Assembly: GCA_017399915.1 (NCBI GenBank)
Contig: JAFQAS010000008.1
Location: 1-38,900, forward strand
Length of the DNA stretch: 38,900 nt
Direction: 5' to 3'
Origin: Muribaculaceae bacterium
GTDB lineage: Bacteria; Bacteroidota; Bacteroidia; Bacteroidales; Muribaculaceae
Shown here: in pieces, positions 1 to 6,721 of the stretch
How positions within the stretch are numbered: the first letter of the stretch is position 1
Layout of the letters: every line of letters starts with the position of its first letter
Position numbers and translations under genes: made by a program
The notes under the pieces: generated by a model
What the model saw: only the letters and a program-made list of their open reading frames with translations
Databases searched by the model: none
What the model was told of the DNA's origin: nothing

Positions 1-1
1 T

Positions 2-223
2 TCATCGTTGGAAATCTATCCTATCCCTGCATCAACCGAAATCACAATCAAATCGGCTGAGACAATCAACTCTATCGTGATTTACAACGAAGCAGGTGCC
101 GAAGTGATGAACCTTGACGGCGACAATGAAATGGTTACTACCGTAAATATCGAATCACTCGCAACCGGTTACTACTTCGTGAAAGTAAATAGCAATGCTC
201 CGGTGAAAATTCTTAAGAAATAA
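2..223 (+). CDS. 3' end of a secreted protein with type IX sorting domain (partial)
   Basis: This is the last 73 codons of a gene that begins before the window; the reading frame is open from base 2 and no true start is visible. The residues form a type A C-terminal sorting domain of the type IX secretion system: a YPIPAS motif at the front, an IVIYN beta strand, the segment SLATGYYFVKV, and a lysine-rich end (KILKK). In this family the domain directs the protein across the outer membrane and is normally cleaved during surface attachment. It matches the tail of the large secreted protein at 27873-32411 at 47 of 73 positions, so the two are probably paralogous surface proteins. The function of the missing N-terminal part cannot be judged. 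Confidence 0.85.
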   Translation, partial: SSLEIYPIPASTEITIKSAETINSIVIYNEAGAEVMNLDGDNEMVTTVNIESLATGYYFVKVNSNAPVKILKK

Positions 224-242
224 GTAATAATCAAATACCAAT

Positions 243-280
243 AACAATGGCGATGCCGTGGCATCGCCATTGTTGTTTTT
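243..280 (+). terminator. Rho-independent terminator after the partial secreted-protein gene
   Basis: A perfect 15-bp stem (243-257 with 260-274) with a two-base centre is followed by GTTTTTT. It lies 20 bp after the stop codon at 223 and is the obvious end of that transcript. Confidence 0.85.
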
Positions 281-300
281 TGGGGGAGATGTCGCCCGGA

Positions 301-380
301 GTCCGGAGGTTTCGGGCTACGCCCTCAACCACACGGTTATTGCATACGCTCCGCTTTCACGTGCTCCGCACGATGCTCCC
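301..380. repeat. Dispersed intergenic repeat, copy 1
   Basis: About 80 bp starting GTCCGGAGGTTT and containing CAACCACACGGTTATT and GTGCTCCGCACG recurs in the same orientation at 37857-37940. The copies differ by scattered substitutions and small indels. Both follow the terminator of a gene for an exported protein. It looks like a non-coding dispersed element; its mechanism of spread is unknown. Confidence 0.75.
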
Positions 381-419
381 CCGAAGCTCCCCCGAAGCAA
401 TTGAGGGTTGTTTTGTAGG

Positions 420-437
420 GACACGGCGTGCCGTGTC
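420..437. repeat. Short GC-rich palindrome
   Basis: GACACGGC (420-427) and GCCGTGTC (430-437) form a perfect 8-bp hairpin with a two-base centre, preceded by TTTTGTAGG. It resembles REP-like palindromic units scattered in many genomes. There is no adequate T-tract, so I do not call it a terminator. Confidence 0.55.
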
Positions 438-470
438 AGAAAAGAATTAGACAGAAGAACATAAGAACAT

Positions 471-598
471 AAGGGCTGCCACGGAAATCTTGAGAGTTGA
501 TATTTTAGACAGAAGGACAGAATGAACATAAGGGCTGCCGCGGAAATCTTGAGAGTTGATATTTTAGACAGAAGGACAGAATGAACATAAAGGCTGCC
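471..598. repeat. 59-bp tandem direct repeat, about 2.2 copies
   Basis: Unit 1 spans 471-529, unit 2 530-588, and a partial third copy starts at 589. The first two units differ at about one position (CCACGG versus CCGCGG). Part of the unit (TTAGACAGAAG...ACATAAG) also occurs degenerately just upstream at 448-470 and near 3424-3448. There are no spacers, so it is not a CRISPR array. Confidence 0.9.
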
Positions 599-630
599 GC
601 ATGGCAATTATGAATTGTGCATTAACTTAA
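597..630. repeat. AT-rich dispersed element, copy A
   Basis: It begins CCGCATGGCAATTATGAATT and continues with a GCATTA motif. It is the shortest of three copies in this intergenic region; the others are at 709-755 and 963-1020. Confidence 0.6.
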
Positions 631-708
631 CCCCTAAGGGCATGAGAGGAATATTTCCCCAAAATAACTTTATGTCATTCTGGCATTCTGTCAAAAAAAT
701 TCCGCACT

Positions 709-755
709 CCGCATGGCAATTATGAATTATGAACTATGCATTATGAATTAAATTA
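709..755. repeat. AT-rich dispersed element, copy B
   Basis: It begins CCGCATGGCAATTATGAATT and continues with ATGAACTATGCATTATGAAT, nearly identical at its start to copies A and C. The inner part consists of overlapping ATTATG/GAATTATG steps. Confidence 0.7.
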
Positions 756-818
756 AACCACCTCCCGGCTTCGCCGTACTGACAATGTCTTCAATGGGCG
801 GCACTCGGCAATAATCAA

Positions 819-949
819 GCTCAAACCACCTCCCCCCTTCGGGGTACTCCTCCTAAAAATTCCTCTGTAATTTTCAAGAGGAGAGTTATTGCCCTCATTG
901 GCTCCATTGTTCCTCCTATCCACTGCGTGGCAGGAGGAGAGTTGAGCTT
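819..949. repeat. Degenerate inverted repeat around purine/pyrimidine blocks
   Basis: The left end (AAGCTCAAACCACCTCC, from about 819) and right end (GGAGGAGAGTTGAGCTT, to about 949) are imperfect inverted repeats. Inside lie CCTTCGGGG, CTCCTCCT and further AGGAGAGTT blocks, and a second degenerate copy of the left end begins near 770. It may be a decayed miniature element; there is no coding content. Confidence 0.45.
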
Positions 950-962
950 ACGCTTTAGGGTT

Positions 963-1020
963 GCCGCATGACAATTATGCATTATGAACTATGCATTATG
1001 CATTATGAATTACGAATTGT
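963..1020. repeat. AT-rich dispersed element, copy C
   Basis: It begins GCCGCATGACAATTATGCAT and contains ATGAACTATGCATTATG, as copy B does. It is the longest copy, extended by additional ATTATG steps. Confidence 0.7.
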
Positions 1021-1073
1021 TATTGGCTATTTTTGTAATAAATTTTATGGTGTGGGTAGATTTAAGTGATAAA

Positions 1074-1107
1074 TTGTAGGTAGGTTGTGGATTTTTTAAT
1101 AACTTTG
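1074..1107 (+). promoter_or_regulatory. Probable nfnAB promoter
   Basis: TAACTTTG at 1100-1107 fits the Bacteroidota -7 consensus TAnnTTTG. The best -33 candidate is TTG at 1074-1076, with a somewhat long 23-nt spacing. Transcription would start near 1114, about 34 nt before the nfnA start codon. Confidence 0.5.
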
Positions 1108-1147
1108 CCATGTCAATAGAATTCTATATAATCAATCATATTTCACG

Positions 1148-1930
1148 ATGAACAAAATAGTTGAAAAGGAGCATTTCTCTGAAAAAGTTGTAAAATTTGT
1201 TGTAGAAGCTCCGCTTATCGCTCGTTCACGCCGTCCCGGGCACTTCGTTATCGTGCGCACCGGTGAGCATGGTGAACGCATTCCTTTGACAATCGCTGAT
1301 GCCGATGTCGAAAAAGGAACAATCACCCTTGTGGTTCAAGCAGTGGGTGACTCATCATCAAAAATCTGCGCTCTTAATGCAGGCGACTACCTCACCGACG
1401 TGGTTGGTCCGCTCGGACAAGCTACTCATATTGCCAACGTAGGCACCGTGGTGTGCTGTGGCGGTGGTGTGGGTGTGGCTCCACTCCTTCCTATCATCAA
1501 GGCTATGAAGCAAGCCGGCAACCGTGTTATCTCGGTTCTTGCCGCTCGCACAAAAGACCTCATTATCCTTGAAGACCAAGTGCGCGAATATTCCGACGAG
1601 GTTATAATCATGACCGATGACGGTTCATACGGAACAAAAGGTCTTGTGACAAATGGTATCGAAAGCGTGATCCAACGCGAAACAGTGAACCAAGTGGTTA
1701 CAATCGGCCCGGCTATCATGATGAAATTTGTGGCATTGCTCACTCAAAAATATGAAATCCCCACTGTGTGTTCGCTCAACACTATTATGGTTGACGGTAC
1801 CGGCATGTGTGGAGCTTGCCGCATCACTGTTGATGGCAAAACCAAGTTTGTGTGTATCGACGGTCCGGAATTTGATGCCCACAAAGTGAATTTCGACGAA
1901 ATGCTTATGCGTCTTCGCTCTTATAACTAA
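1148..1930 (+). CDS. nfnA: NfnA-type FAD/NAD-binding [2Fe-2S] subunit of NADH-dependent ferredoxin:NADP+ oxidoreductase
   Basis: This is the small subunit of the cytoplasmic electron-bifurcating transhydrogenase NfnAB, which couples ferredoxin, NADH and NADPH pools. Residues 1-95 form the FAD-binding barrel typical of the dihydroorotate dehydrogenase PyrK family, and the glycine-rich stretch CGGGVGVAPLLP (104-115) starts the NAD-binding lobe. Near the C-terminus D216, C221, C224 and C236 are spaced as iron-sulfur ligands. An aspartate in the first position, where PyrK has cysteine, is characteristic of NfnA. The length (260) fits. The flavoprotein partner follows 20 bp downstream, which makes PyrK unlikely. 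Databases may call it sulfide dehydrogenase subunit beta (SudB). Sure of family and pairing; the bifurcating activity is inferred. Confidence 0.9.
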   Translation: MNKIVEKEHFSEKVVKFVVEAPLIARSRRPGHFVIVRTGEHGERIPLTIADADVEKGTITLVVQAVGDSSSKICALNAGDYLTDVVGPLGQATHIANVGTVVCCGGGVGVAPLLPIIKAMKQAGNRVISVLAARTKDLIILEDQVREYSDEVIIMTDDGSYGTKGLVTNGIESVIQRETVNQVVTIGPAIMMKFVALLTQKYEIPTVCSLNTIMVDGTGMCGACRITVDGKTKFVCIDGPEFDAHKVNFDEMLMRLRSYN

Positions 1931-1950
1931 TCTCAAAGACTATAATCACT

Positions 1951-3411
1951 ATGAGTGAACAAATAACATCGGCTCCTCGTGAAGCCCAATGGCGCGAAGA
2001 GCTACGCAAAAAACATACCGCAAAAGAACGCACTGCAATTGCTCGCGTGAAAATGCCTGAGCTCGACCCTGCTTATCGCGTTACTTGCAACGAAGAGGTA
2101 AACCAAGGTCTTAATGCTGAGCAAGCTGTTATCGAAGCTACTCGCTGCATGGACTGCCCCGACCCTCAATGTATCAAAGGCTGTCCGGTAAATATCAATA
2201 TCCCCGGATTTATCAAAAATATCGAGCGTGGCGACTTCCATGCCGCTGCTGTGGTGTTGAAAGAAACAAGTGCGTTGCCTGCTGTGTGTGGTCGTGTGTG
2301 CCCTCAAGAAAAGCAATGCGAATCAAAGTGCCTTTACCACAAAATGAAGAAAGAACCGGTGGCTATCGGTTATCTCGAACGTTTTGCAGCCGACACTGAG
2401 CGCGAAAGTGGCAACACTGCCGTTCCTGCTATGGCTGAACCTAAAAACGTGAAAGTGGCGGTAGTTGGTTCAGGTCCTGCCGGACTGTCATTTGCCGGCG
2501 ACATGGCAAAGCGTGGTTACGATGTGACTGTGTTTGAGGCGCTCCACGAGATTGGTGGCGTGTTGAAATATGGTATTCCCGAATTCCGTCTCCCCAACGC
2601 TGTTGTTGAGGTTGAAATCGACGGATTGCGTAATATGGGTGTGAAATTTGAAAAAGACTGCATCGTGGGTAAAACCCTCAGCTACGACAACCTTCACGAA
2701 ATGGGATTCAAAGGTGTGTTTGTGGCATCGGGTGCCGGTCTTCCTCGTTTCATGAATATCCCCGGCGAGAACCTCAATGGAGTGATGTCGAGCAACGAAT
2801 ACCTCACTCGCGTTAACCTCATGGGCGCAGGCCGCCCCGATTGGGACACTCCTGTGTTGCGTGGCAAGCGTGTGGCTGTGATAGGTGGTGGTAACACTGC
2901 TATGGACTCGGTGCGCACAGCTCGTCGCATGGGTGCTGAAGTGGCTATGATTGTGTATCGTCGTAGCGAAGACGAAATGCCTGCTCGTGTTGAAGAGGTG
3001 AAGCATGCCAAAGAAGAAGGTGTGGAATTTATGACACTCCATAATCCTATCGAATATCGTGCCGACGAAAACGGCCGTGTAAATATGATGGTAGTGCAAC
3101 AAATGGAGCTTGGCGAACCAGATGAATCGGGCCGTCGCTCTCCTGTGGCTATCGAAGGGGCTATCAAAGAAATTCCGGTTGACTTGGTAATCGTGAGCGT
3201 TGGTGTGTCGCCCAACCCACTTATCCCTAATGCTATCCCCGAACTCGAAGTATCACGCCGTGGCACTATCGTGGTCAACGAGGAAACAATGAAATCATCA
3301 CTCGGCGACCTCTATGCCGGTGGCGACATTGTGCGTGGTGGTGCTACCGTAATCCTCGCCATGGGCGACGGACGCCGTGCGGCAGCAGCCATGGCCGAAG
3401 CCCTCGGATAA
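1951..3411 (+). CDS. nfnB: NfnB-type NADPH-dependent flavoprotein subunit (glutamate synthase small-chain-like)
   Basis: This is the large subunit of NfnAB, carrying the bifurcating FAD and two [4Fe-4S] clusters. The N-terminal cysteine groups are C66, C69, C74, C78 and C113, C117, C123, C127. GSGPAG at 173-178 is the FAD Rossmann motif and GGGNTA at 312-317 the NADPH-binding one. The C-terminal AGGDIVRGGATV segment closes the flavin site. The family is often annotated gltA, glutamate synthase beta subunit, or sudA. Because nfnA lies directly upstream and no large glutamate synthase chain is nearby, transhydrogenase is the better reading. The length (486) is slightly longer than typical for the small chain because of an N-terminal extension. 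Co-transcription with nfnA is expected; the unit ends at the palindrome at 3448. Confidence 0.9.
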   Translation: MSEQITSAPREAQWREELRKKHTAKERTAIARVKMPELDPAYRVTCNEEVNQGLNAEQAVIEATRCMDCPDPQCIKGCPVNINIPGFIKNIERGDFHAAAVVLKETSALPAVCGRVCPQEKQCESKCLYHKMKKEPVAIGYLERFAADTERESGNTAVPAMAEPKNVKVAVVGSGPAGLSFAGDMAKRGYDVTVFEALHEIGGVLKYGIPEFRLPNAVVEVEIDGLRNMGVKFEKDCIVGKTLSYDNLHEMGFKGVFVASGAGLPRFMNIPGENLNGVMSSNEYLTRVNLMGAGRPDWDTPVLRGKRVAVIGGGNTAMDSVRTARRMGAEVAMIVYRRSEDEMPARVEEVKHAKEEGVEFMTLHNPIEYRADENGRVNMMVVQQMELGEPDESGRRSPVAIEGAIKEIPVDLVIVSVGVSPNPLIPNAIPELEVSRRGTIVVNEETMKSSLGDLYAGGDIVRGGATVILAMGDGRRAAAAMAEALG

Positions 3412-3447
3412 TCTTTTGGCGATTTAGACAGAAGAAAAACTACATAA

Positions 3448-3486
3448 GCAAAAAGGACAGAAGAATTTTTCTTCTGTCCTTTTTGC
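3448..3486. terminator. Bidirectional terminator between nfnB and the convergent minus-strand pair
   Basis: A perfect 18-bp inverted repeat (3448-3465 with 3469-3486) has a three-base loop. The A-rich left flank and T-rich right flank give T-runs on both strands, so it can end both convergent transcripts. The stem contains the word GGACAGAAG that also occurs in the 59-bp repeat at 471-598. Confidence 0.9.
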
Positions 3487-3507
3487 ATTTATTGTTGAAA
3501 TGAGGGT

Positions 3508-4038
3508 TTATTCGGGTTTATAATCTTCGTCGTACCATTTTGAGTACATGAGGTAGTTGCGGGCTATTTTTTGGTTTATCTCGCGGCTTTGTGCCGGGTC
3601 TACCATCTTGATGAATTTGGCTGGAGCGCCTCCCCAAAGCTCGTTGGGGCCGATTTTTGTTTTAGACAACACGACGCTGCCGGCTGCCACTAATGCGCCT
3701 TCGCCCACTTCGGCGTCGTCCATCACCACAGCTCCCATGCCAATGAGTGCGAGGTTGTGGATTTTTGCACCGTGAATGGTCACGTTGTGGCCTATCGACA
3801 CATCGTCGCCAATCTCGATAGTTGATTTTTGGTAGAGGGTGTGAAGCACCGAGCCGTCTTGAATATTTACGCGGTTGCCTATGCGGATAGAGTTGACGTC
3901 GCCACGCAACACGGTGTTGAACCAAATGCTACATTCGTCGCCCATCACCACATCGCCAATGATGGTGGCGTTGTCGGCGAGAAAACAGTCTTTTCCTATT
4001 GTAGGGGTAATGCCCAAAAGTGGTTTTATAAGTGCCAT
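3508..4038 (-). CDS. Gamma-class carbonic anhydrase-like hexapeptide-repeat protein
   Basis: This is a 176-residue left-handed beta-helix protein of the gamma carbonic anhydrase/YrdA/PaaY group. Repeated hexapeptide turns run from about residue 12 to 125, then a C-terminal helix. The family zinc ligands are present: H66 (in SVLH), H84 (SIGH) and H89 (TIH), with R45, D47 and Q60 in the usual active-site positions. Known members are trimeric zinc or iron enzymes; some hydrate carbon dioxide and others have no proven activity, so catalysis is plausible but not shown. It lies 21 bp downstream of the aminopeptidase P gene on the same strand and probably shares its transcript. The same pairing does not suggest a joint pathway. 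Confidence 0.9.
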   Translation of the reverse strand: MALIKPLLGITPTIGKDCFLADNATIIGDVVMGDECSIWFNTVLRGDVNSIRIGNRVNIQDGSVLHTLYQKSTIEIGDDVSIGHNVTIHGAKIHNLALIGMGAVVMDDAEVGEGALVAAGSVVLSKTKIGPNELWGGAPAKFIKMVDPAQSREINQKIARNYLMYSKWYDEDYKPE

Positions 4039-4059
4039 ATTATATATAATAATGTGTGA

Positions 4060-5847
4060 TTATCGAGTTAATTTAGCTGTTTTTGCTTCAAGCCATGCAG
4101 CTTGTTCGGCATTGAGGTGAGGGGTGAGGCGAGTGCGCACCATGTCGTGATACTCGTTTACCCAAGCAATTTCTTCGTCGCTCATTATCGAAGTGTCGAA
4201 GAGGTTGAGGTCGAATGGGAAGAGTGTCAATGTCTCAAATTTGAGGAACTCGCCAAACTCGTTAGCGAAAGCTGGAACGGTCAATACCAAGTTTTCGCAA
4301 CGAATGCCATATTCGCCTTCGCGATACACACCAGGTTCGTTAGAGGTAATCATGCCGGGCATGAGTGGAGTGGGGTTCTCGTTGAGGCGAATGCTTTGAG
4401 GTTCTTCGTGAACATTGAGGAAGTGACCCACACCATGCCCTGTGCCATGAAGATAACTCAATCCTTCTTTCCAAAGGAATTGGCGAGCGAGGGCGTCGAG
4501 TTGTGCGCCACGAGTGCCGGCGGGGAATATCATAGAGCCAAGGGCAATGTGTCCTTTCATCACAAGAGTGAAGTCGCGTTTCTGTTGCGCAGTGGCATTG
4601 CCGAGCGACACTGTGCGAGTGATGTCGGTAGTGCCGTCGAAGTATTGAGCTCCCGAGTCGAGAAGAAACATGTTGTCGGGAGTGAGAGTTGCGTTGCTGT
4701 CGTCGGTAGCTGAGTAATGAACGATTGCGCCGTGAGCTCCAAATCCGGCAATAGGGTCGAAACTATCGTCGAAATAAAGGTCGCTTTCGCTACGATATTG
4801 AGCAGCGAGATTTCCCACTTCGATTTCAGAGAGTTTTTCGCCATTGCTTAATCGTTTTTCAATATCTATGAAAAGTTTCACGAGCGCCACTCCATCGCGA
4901 ATCATTGCTTTGCGAGTGCCCTCGATTTGAGCCTCGTTTTTAATTGATTTGAATAAGGCAATGGGCGATTTGCCACTCACAATGCGGTTGCCTATCATGG
5001 GGAGAATGGCGATGGCTGTGTGAGGGATGTCAATTAAAATCTTTTCGTCGGCGGGGCGATTAGACAAGAAACCATTGATTGAGTTGTAAGGGGCGGTTGC
5101 TACGTTGCAGTCGGCAAGGTGTTGTTTTGTCTCATCGGTGAGTTTTGCATCGTCGATGAATAGGGTAGAGCCTTCGTGTGAAATGAATAAGAATGATGTG
5201 GCAACCGGATTGCATTTCACATCACGAGAACGAATGTTCAATACCCATGCAATTTCGTCGAGAGCCGAAATAAATGTGCTGTTGGCTCCTTGAGAAGCTA
5301 CTTCGGCTAATACTTTTGCTATTTTGCTGTTGGCTGACTCTCCGGCATATTTTTCGTCGTGAATGATGATTTTGCAGTCGGGGAGCGTAGGGCGATCGTT
5401 CCACATCAGAGGAATGGGATTGAACGAGTCGTTTAGGTTAATGCCGTGAGAAGCAAATACGGCTTTCATGCTTTCGGCCTCGCTCGCTGAGTAAATCATG
5501 CCGTCAATTCCGACTGAAGAACCGGCCTTGATGTTGTCGACGATATATTGAGTGATAGATGGAGTGTCGATTAGTCCATCTTTCATTAATTTAATGTTAG
5601 TGCCGTCAAGTTGTTCGGTGGCTTGGAGGAAATATCGCGAGTCGGTCCAAAGAAGAGCTTCGTCGTTGGTGACAACAAGCGTACCGGCCGATCCGGTGAA
5701 TCCGCTCATCCATCGGCGCACTTGCCAGTGGTCGGCGATATATTCGCTTTGGTGAGGATCGGATTGAGGTATAATCGCTACAGCGATATTTTGTGCAGCC
5801 ATTTCTTTGCGTAGAGCCGAAATGCGTTCAATGTATTTAGTTTTCAT
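4060..5847 (-). CDS. Aminopeptidase P family metallopeptidase (M24B, three-domain type)
   Basis: This enzyme removes an N-terminal residue preceding proline. The 595-residue length matches the three-domain form (two creatinase-like N-terminal domains, about 1-300, and a pita-bread catalytic domain, about 305-540, with a C-terminal tail) rather than the roughly 440-residue E. coli PepP. All five dimetal ligands are visible: D397 and D408 (11 apart, as in the family), H471 in the HGTGHGVGH stretch, E504 in SNEPGVY, and E518. No signal peptide is present, so it should be cytoplasmic and act on peptides imported or made during protein turnover. It is the first gene of a two-gene minus-strand unit. 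Confidence 0.93.
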   Translation of the reverse strand: MKTKYIERISALRKEMAAQNIAVAIIPQSDPHQSEYIADHWQVRRWMSGFTGSAGTLVVTNDEALLWTDSRYFLQATEQLDGTNIKLMKDGLIDTPSITQYIVDNIKAGSSVGIDGMIYSASEAESMKAVFASHGINLNDSFNPIPLMWNDRPTLPDCKIIIHDEKYAGESANSKIAKVLAEVASQGANSTFISALDEIAWVLNIRSRDVKCNPVATSFLFISHEGSTLFIDDAKLTDETKQHLADCNVATAPYNSINGFLSNRPADEKILIDIPHTAIAILPMIGNRIVSGKSPIALFKSIKNEAQIEGTRKAMIRDGVALVKLFIDIEKRLSNGEKLSEIEVGNLAAQYRSESDLYFDDSFDPIAGFGAHGAIVHYSATDDSNATLTPDNMFLLDSGAQYFDGTTDITRTVSLGNATAQQKRDFTLVMKGHIALGSMIFPAGTRGAQLDALARQFLWKEGLSYLHGTGHGVGHFLNVHEEPQSIRLNENPTPLMPGMITSNEPGVYREGEYGIRCENLVLTVPAFANEFGEFLKFETLTLFPFDLNLFDTSIMSDEEIAWVNEYHDMVRTRLTPHLNAEQAAWLEAKTAKLTR

Positions 5848-5873
5848 ATTTATATATAGTAAAAGTTGAGATG

Positions 5874-5881
5874 CAAACTTA
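5874..5881 (-). promoter_or_regulatory. Possible -7 element of the aminopeptidase P promoter
   Basis: Read on the minus strand this is TAAGTTTG, a match to TAnnTTTG, 27 bp upstream of the start codon. The expected -33 position does not hold a clear TTTG, so the call is tentative. Confidence 0.4.
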
Positions 5882-6022
5882 CTAAAAAAAAAGGATATAT
5901 GCTAAATTGAAGGCGATTTAAATGTCAAATGTTGCGAATAAAGGAGGAACGGGGGTGATTTAAGATTAAAATTAGCTGGTATTATATTTAAATATGATAG
6001 TGAAATAAAAAAGTGAGAAAAT

Positions 6023-6054
6023 GTTGCGTAATTTGAGGAATGTTTATATCTTTG
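6023..6054 (+). promoter_or_regulatory. Upstream promoter candidate for the tRNA-tuf unit
   Basis: TTG at 6024-6026, 20 nt, then TATCTTTG at 6047-6054 matches the Bacteroidota promoter layout. It would give a leader of about 190 nt before the first tRNA. Confidence 0.5.
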
Positions 6055-6170
6055 CATCGCAAATGCGACGATGAGTTGTGTTGCCTAAAATTTTTGAGAT
6101 GTGTAAAATCAAGAAAATGAGGGCGGTTTTGAAAAACTTGAAAAATTTCTTGAAAAAATATCGAAAAAAA

Positions 6171-6202
6171 TTTGGTGGAACGAAAAACTTGCAGTACCTT
6201 TG
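6171..6202 (+). promoter_or_regulatory. Main promoter of the tRNA-tuf unit
   Basis: TTTG at 6171-6174, exactly 20 nt, then TACCTTTG at 6195-6202 is a full match to the Bacteroidota sigma-ABfr type consensus. Transcription would begin near 6209, about 40 nt before tRNA-Thr. This is the strongest promoter match in the window, fitting a heavily transcribed unit. Confidence 0.8.
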
Positions 6203-6250
6203 CACTCGCTTGAAGGTTGGAACGCAACTGAAAAGCAAAACAACGATAAT

Positions 6251-6324
6251 GCCTCTTTAGCTCAGTTGGCCAGAGCACGTGATTTGTAATCTCGGGGTCG
6301 TTGGTTCGAATCCGACAAGAGGCT
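6251..6324 (+). tRNA. thrU: tRNA-Thr(TGT)
   Basis: A complete cloverleaf of 74 nt: acceptor GCCTCTT/AAGAGGC with discriminator T, D-arm GCTC/GAGC, anticodon loop TTTGTAA (anticodon TGT, reads ACA), and T-arm GTTGG/CCGAC. The anticodon stem has a T-T mismatch at its middle pair (CGTGA against TCTCG). CCA is not encoded. The symbol follows the E. coli gene in the same position. Confidence 0.93.
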
Positions 6325-6342
6325 CAAAAAAATAACGGAAAT

Positions 6343-6368
6343 AAAATCGAGACTTCGGTCTCGATTTT
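6343..6368 (+). other. UUCG-capped hairpin between tRNA-Thr and tRNA-Tyr
   Basis: An 11-bp perfect stem (6343-6353 with 6358-6368) is closed by C(TTCG)G, an exceptionally stable tetraloop in RNA. Only four Ts end the stem, so it is more likely a processing or stability element, or a weak attenuator, than a full terminator. Confidence 0.75.
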
Positions 6369-6375
6369 GGTCAAA

Positions 6376-6458
6376 GGGCGAATACCAGAGTGGCCAAATG
6401 GGGCAGACTGTAAATCTGCTGGTTTATACCTTCGGTGGTTCGAATCCATCTTCGCCCA
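6376..6458 (+). tRNA. tyrU: tRNA-Tyr(GTA)
   Basis: An 83-nt class II tRNA with acceptor GGGCGAA/TTCGCCC, discriminator A, anticodon stem GCAGA/TCTGC around CTGTAAA (anticodon GTA), and a long variable arm (CTTC-type) as expected for bacterial tyrosine tRNAs. It is second in the cluster, as in E. coli. Confidence 0.95.
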
Positions 6459-6467
6459 CAACTCTTT

Positions 6468-6540
6468 GCGGAAGTAGCTCAGTTGATAGAGCATCAGCCT
6501 TCCAAGCTGAGGGTCGCGAGTTTGAGCCTCGTCTTCCGCT
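6468..6540 (+). tRNA. glyT: tRNA-Gly(TCC)
   Basis: A 73-nt cloverleaf with acceptor GCGGAAG/CTTCCGC, discriminator T, and anticodon stem TCAGC/GCTGA around CTTCCAA, giving anticodon TCC. It lies 9 nt after tRNA-Tyr in a co-transcribed cluster. Confidence 0.95.
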
Positions 6541-6545
6541 CTATT

Positions 6546-6617
<72 letters not shown>

Positions 6618-6721
6618 CGAGAATTTTGAAAACGGACGACGCGATAGTGCCTTGTGCTGTCGTGATGTTTTGTTAGAAAAGTTAATCATTTAATCAATAA
6701 AAATATTAAAATAGCAAAGTT

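Larger units (their letters stand above)
224..1147. other. Gene-free repeat mosaic, about 920 bp
   Basis: No credible gene is present. From left to right it holds the terminator at 243-280, an element at 301-380 shared with 37857-37940, an 8-bp GC-rich palindrome at 420-437, a 59-bp tandem repeat at 471-598, three copies of an AT-rich element, a degenerate inverted repeat at about 819-949, and the nfnA promoter near 1100. The short open frames inside it are made of repeat sequence and lack gene character. Confidence 0.75.
5848..6250. other. AT-rich divergent intergenic region with promoters
   Basis: This 400-bp gap between a minus-strand gene and the tRNA cluster is strongly AT-rich, with several runs of A. 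It holds the aminopeptidase promoter candidate and two plus-strand promoter matches for the tRNA/tuf unit. The open frames in it are overlapping low-complexity Lys/Phe/Asn-rich reads on both strands, so I see no gene. Confidence 0.7.

Noticed and set aside
247-450. Open frame of 67 codons in the first intergenic region
   Set aside because: It starts inside the terminator stem and runs through a dispersed repeat; it only resembles the frame at 37762-37953 because the DNA element is shared.
471-598. CRISPR-like array
   Set aside because: Units are head to tail with no spacers, 59 bp is too long for a typical repeat, and no cas gene is present.
317-607. Minus-strand open frame of 96 codons
   Set aside because: Its protein repeats itself because it reads across the 59-bp tandem repeat; no start context or family match.
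2488-3102. 204-codon open frame antisense to nfnB
   Set aside because: It is a shadow frame within a clear coding gene, rich in His and Thr, without a recognised domain.
4102-4713. 203-codon open frame opposite the aminopeptidase P gene
   Set aside because: It is a shadow of a well-conserved gene with all catalytic residues on the other strand.
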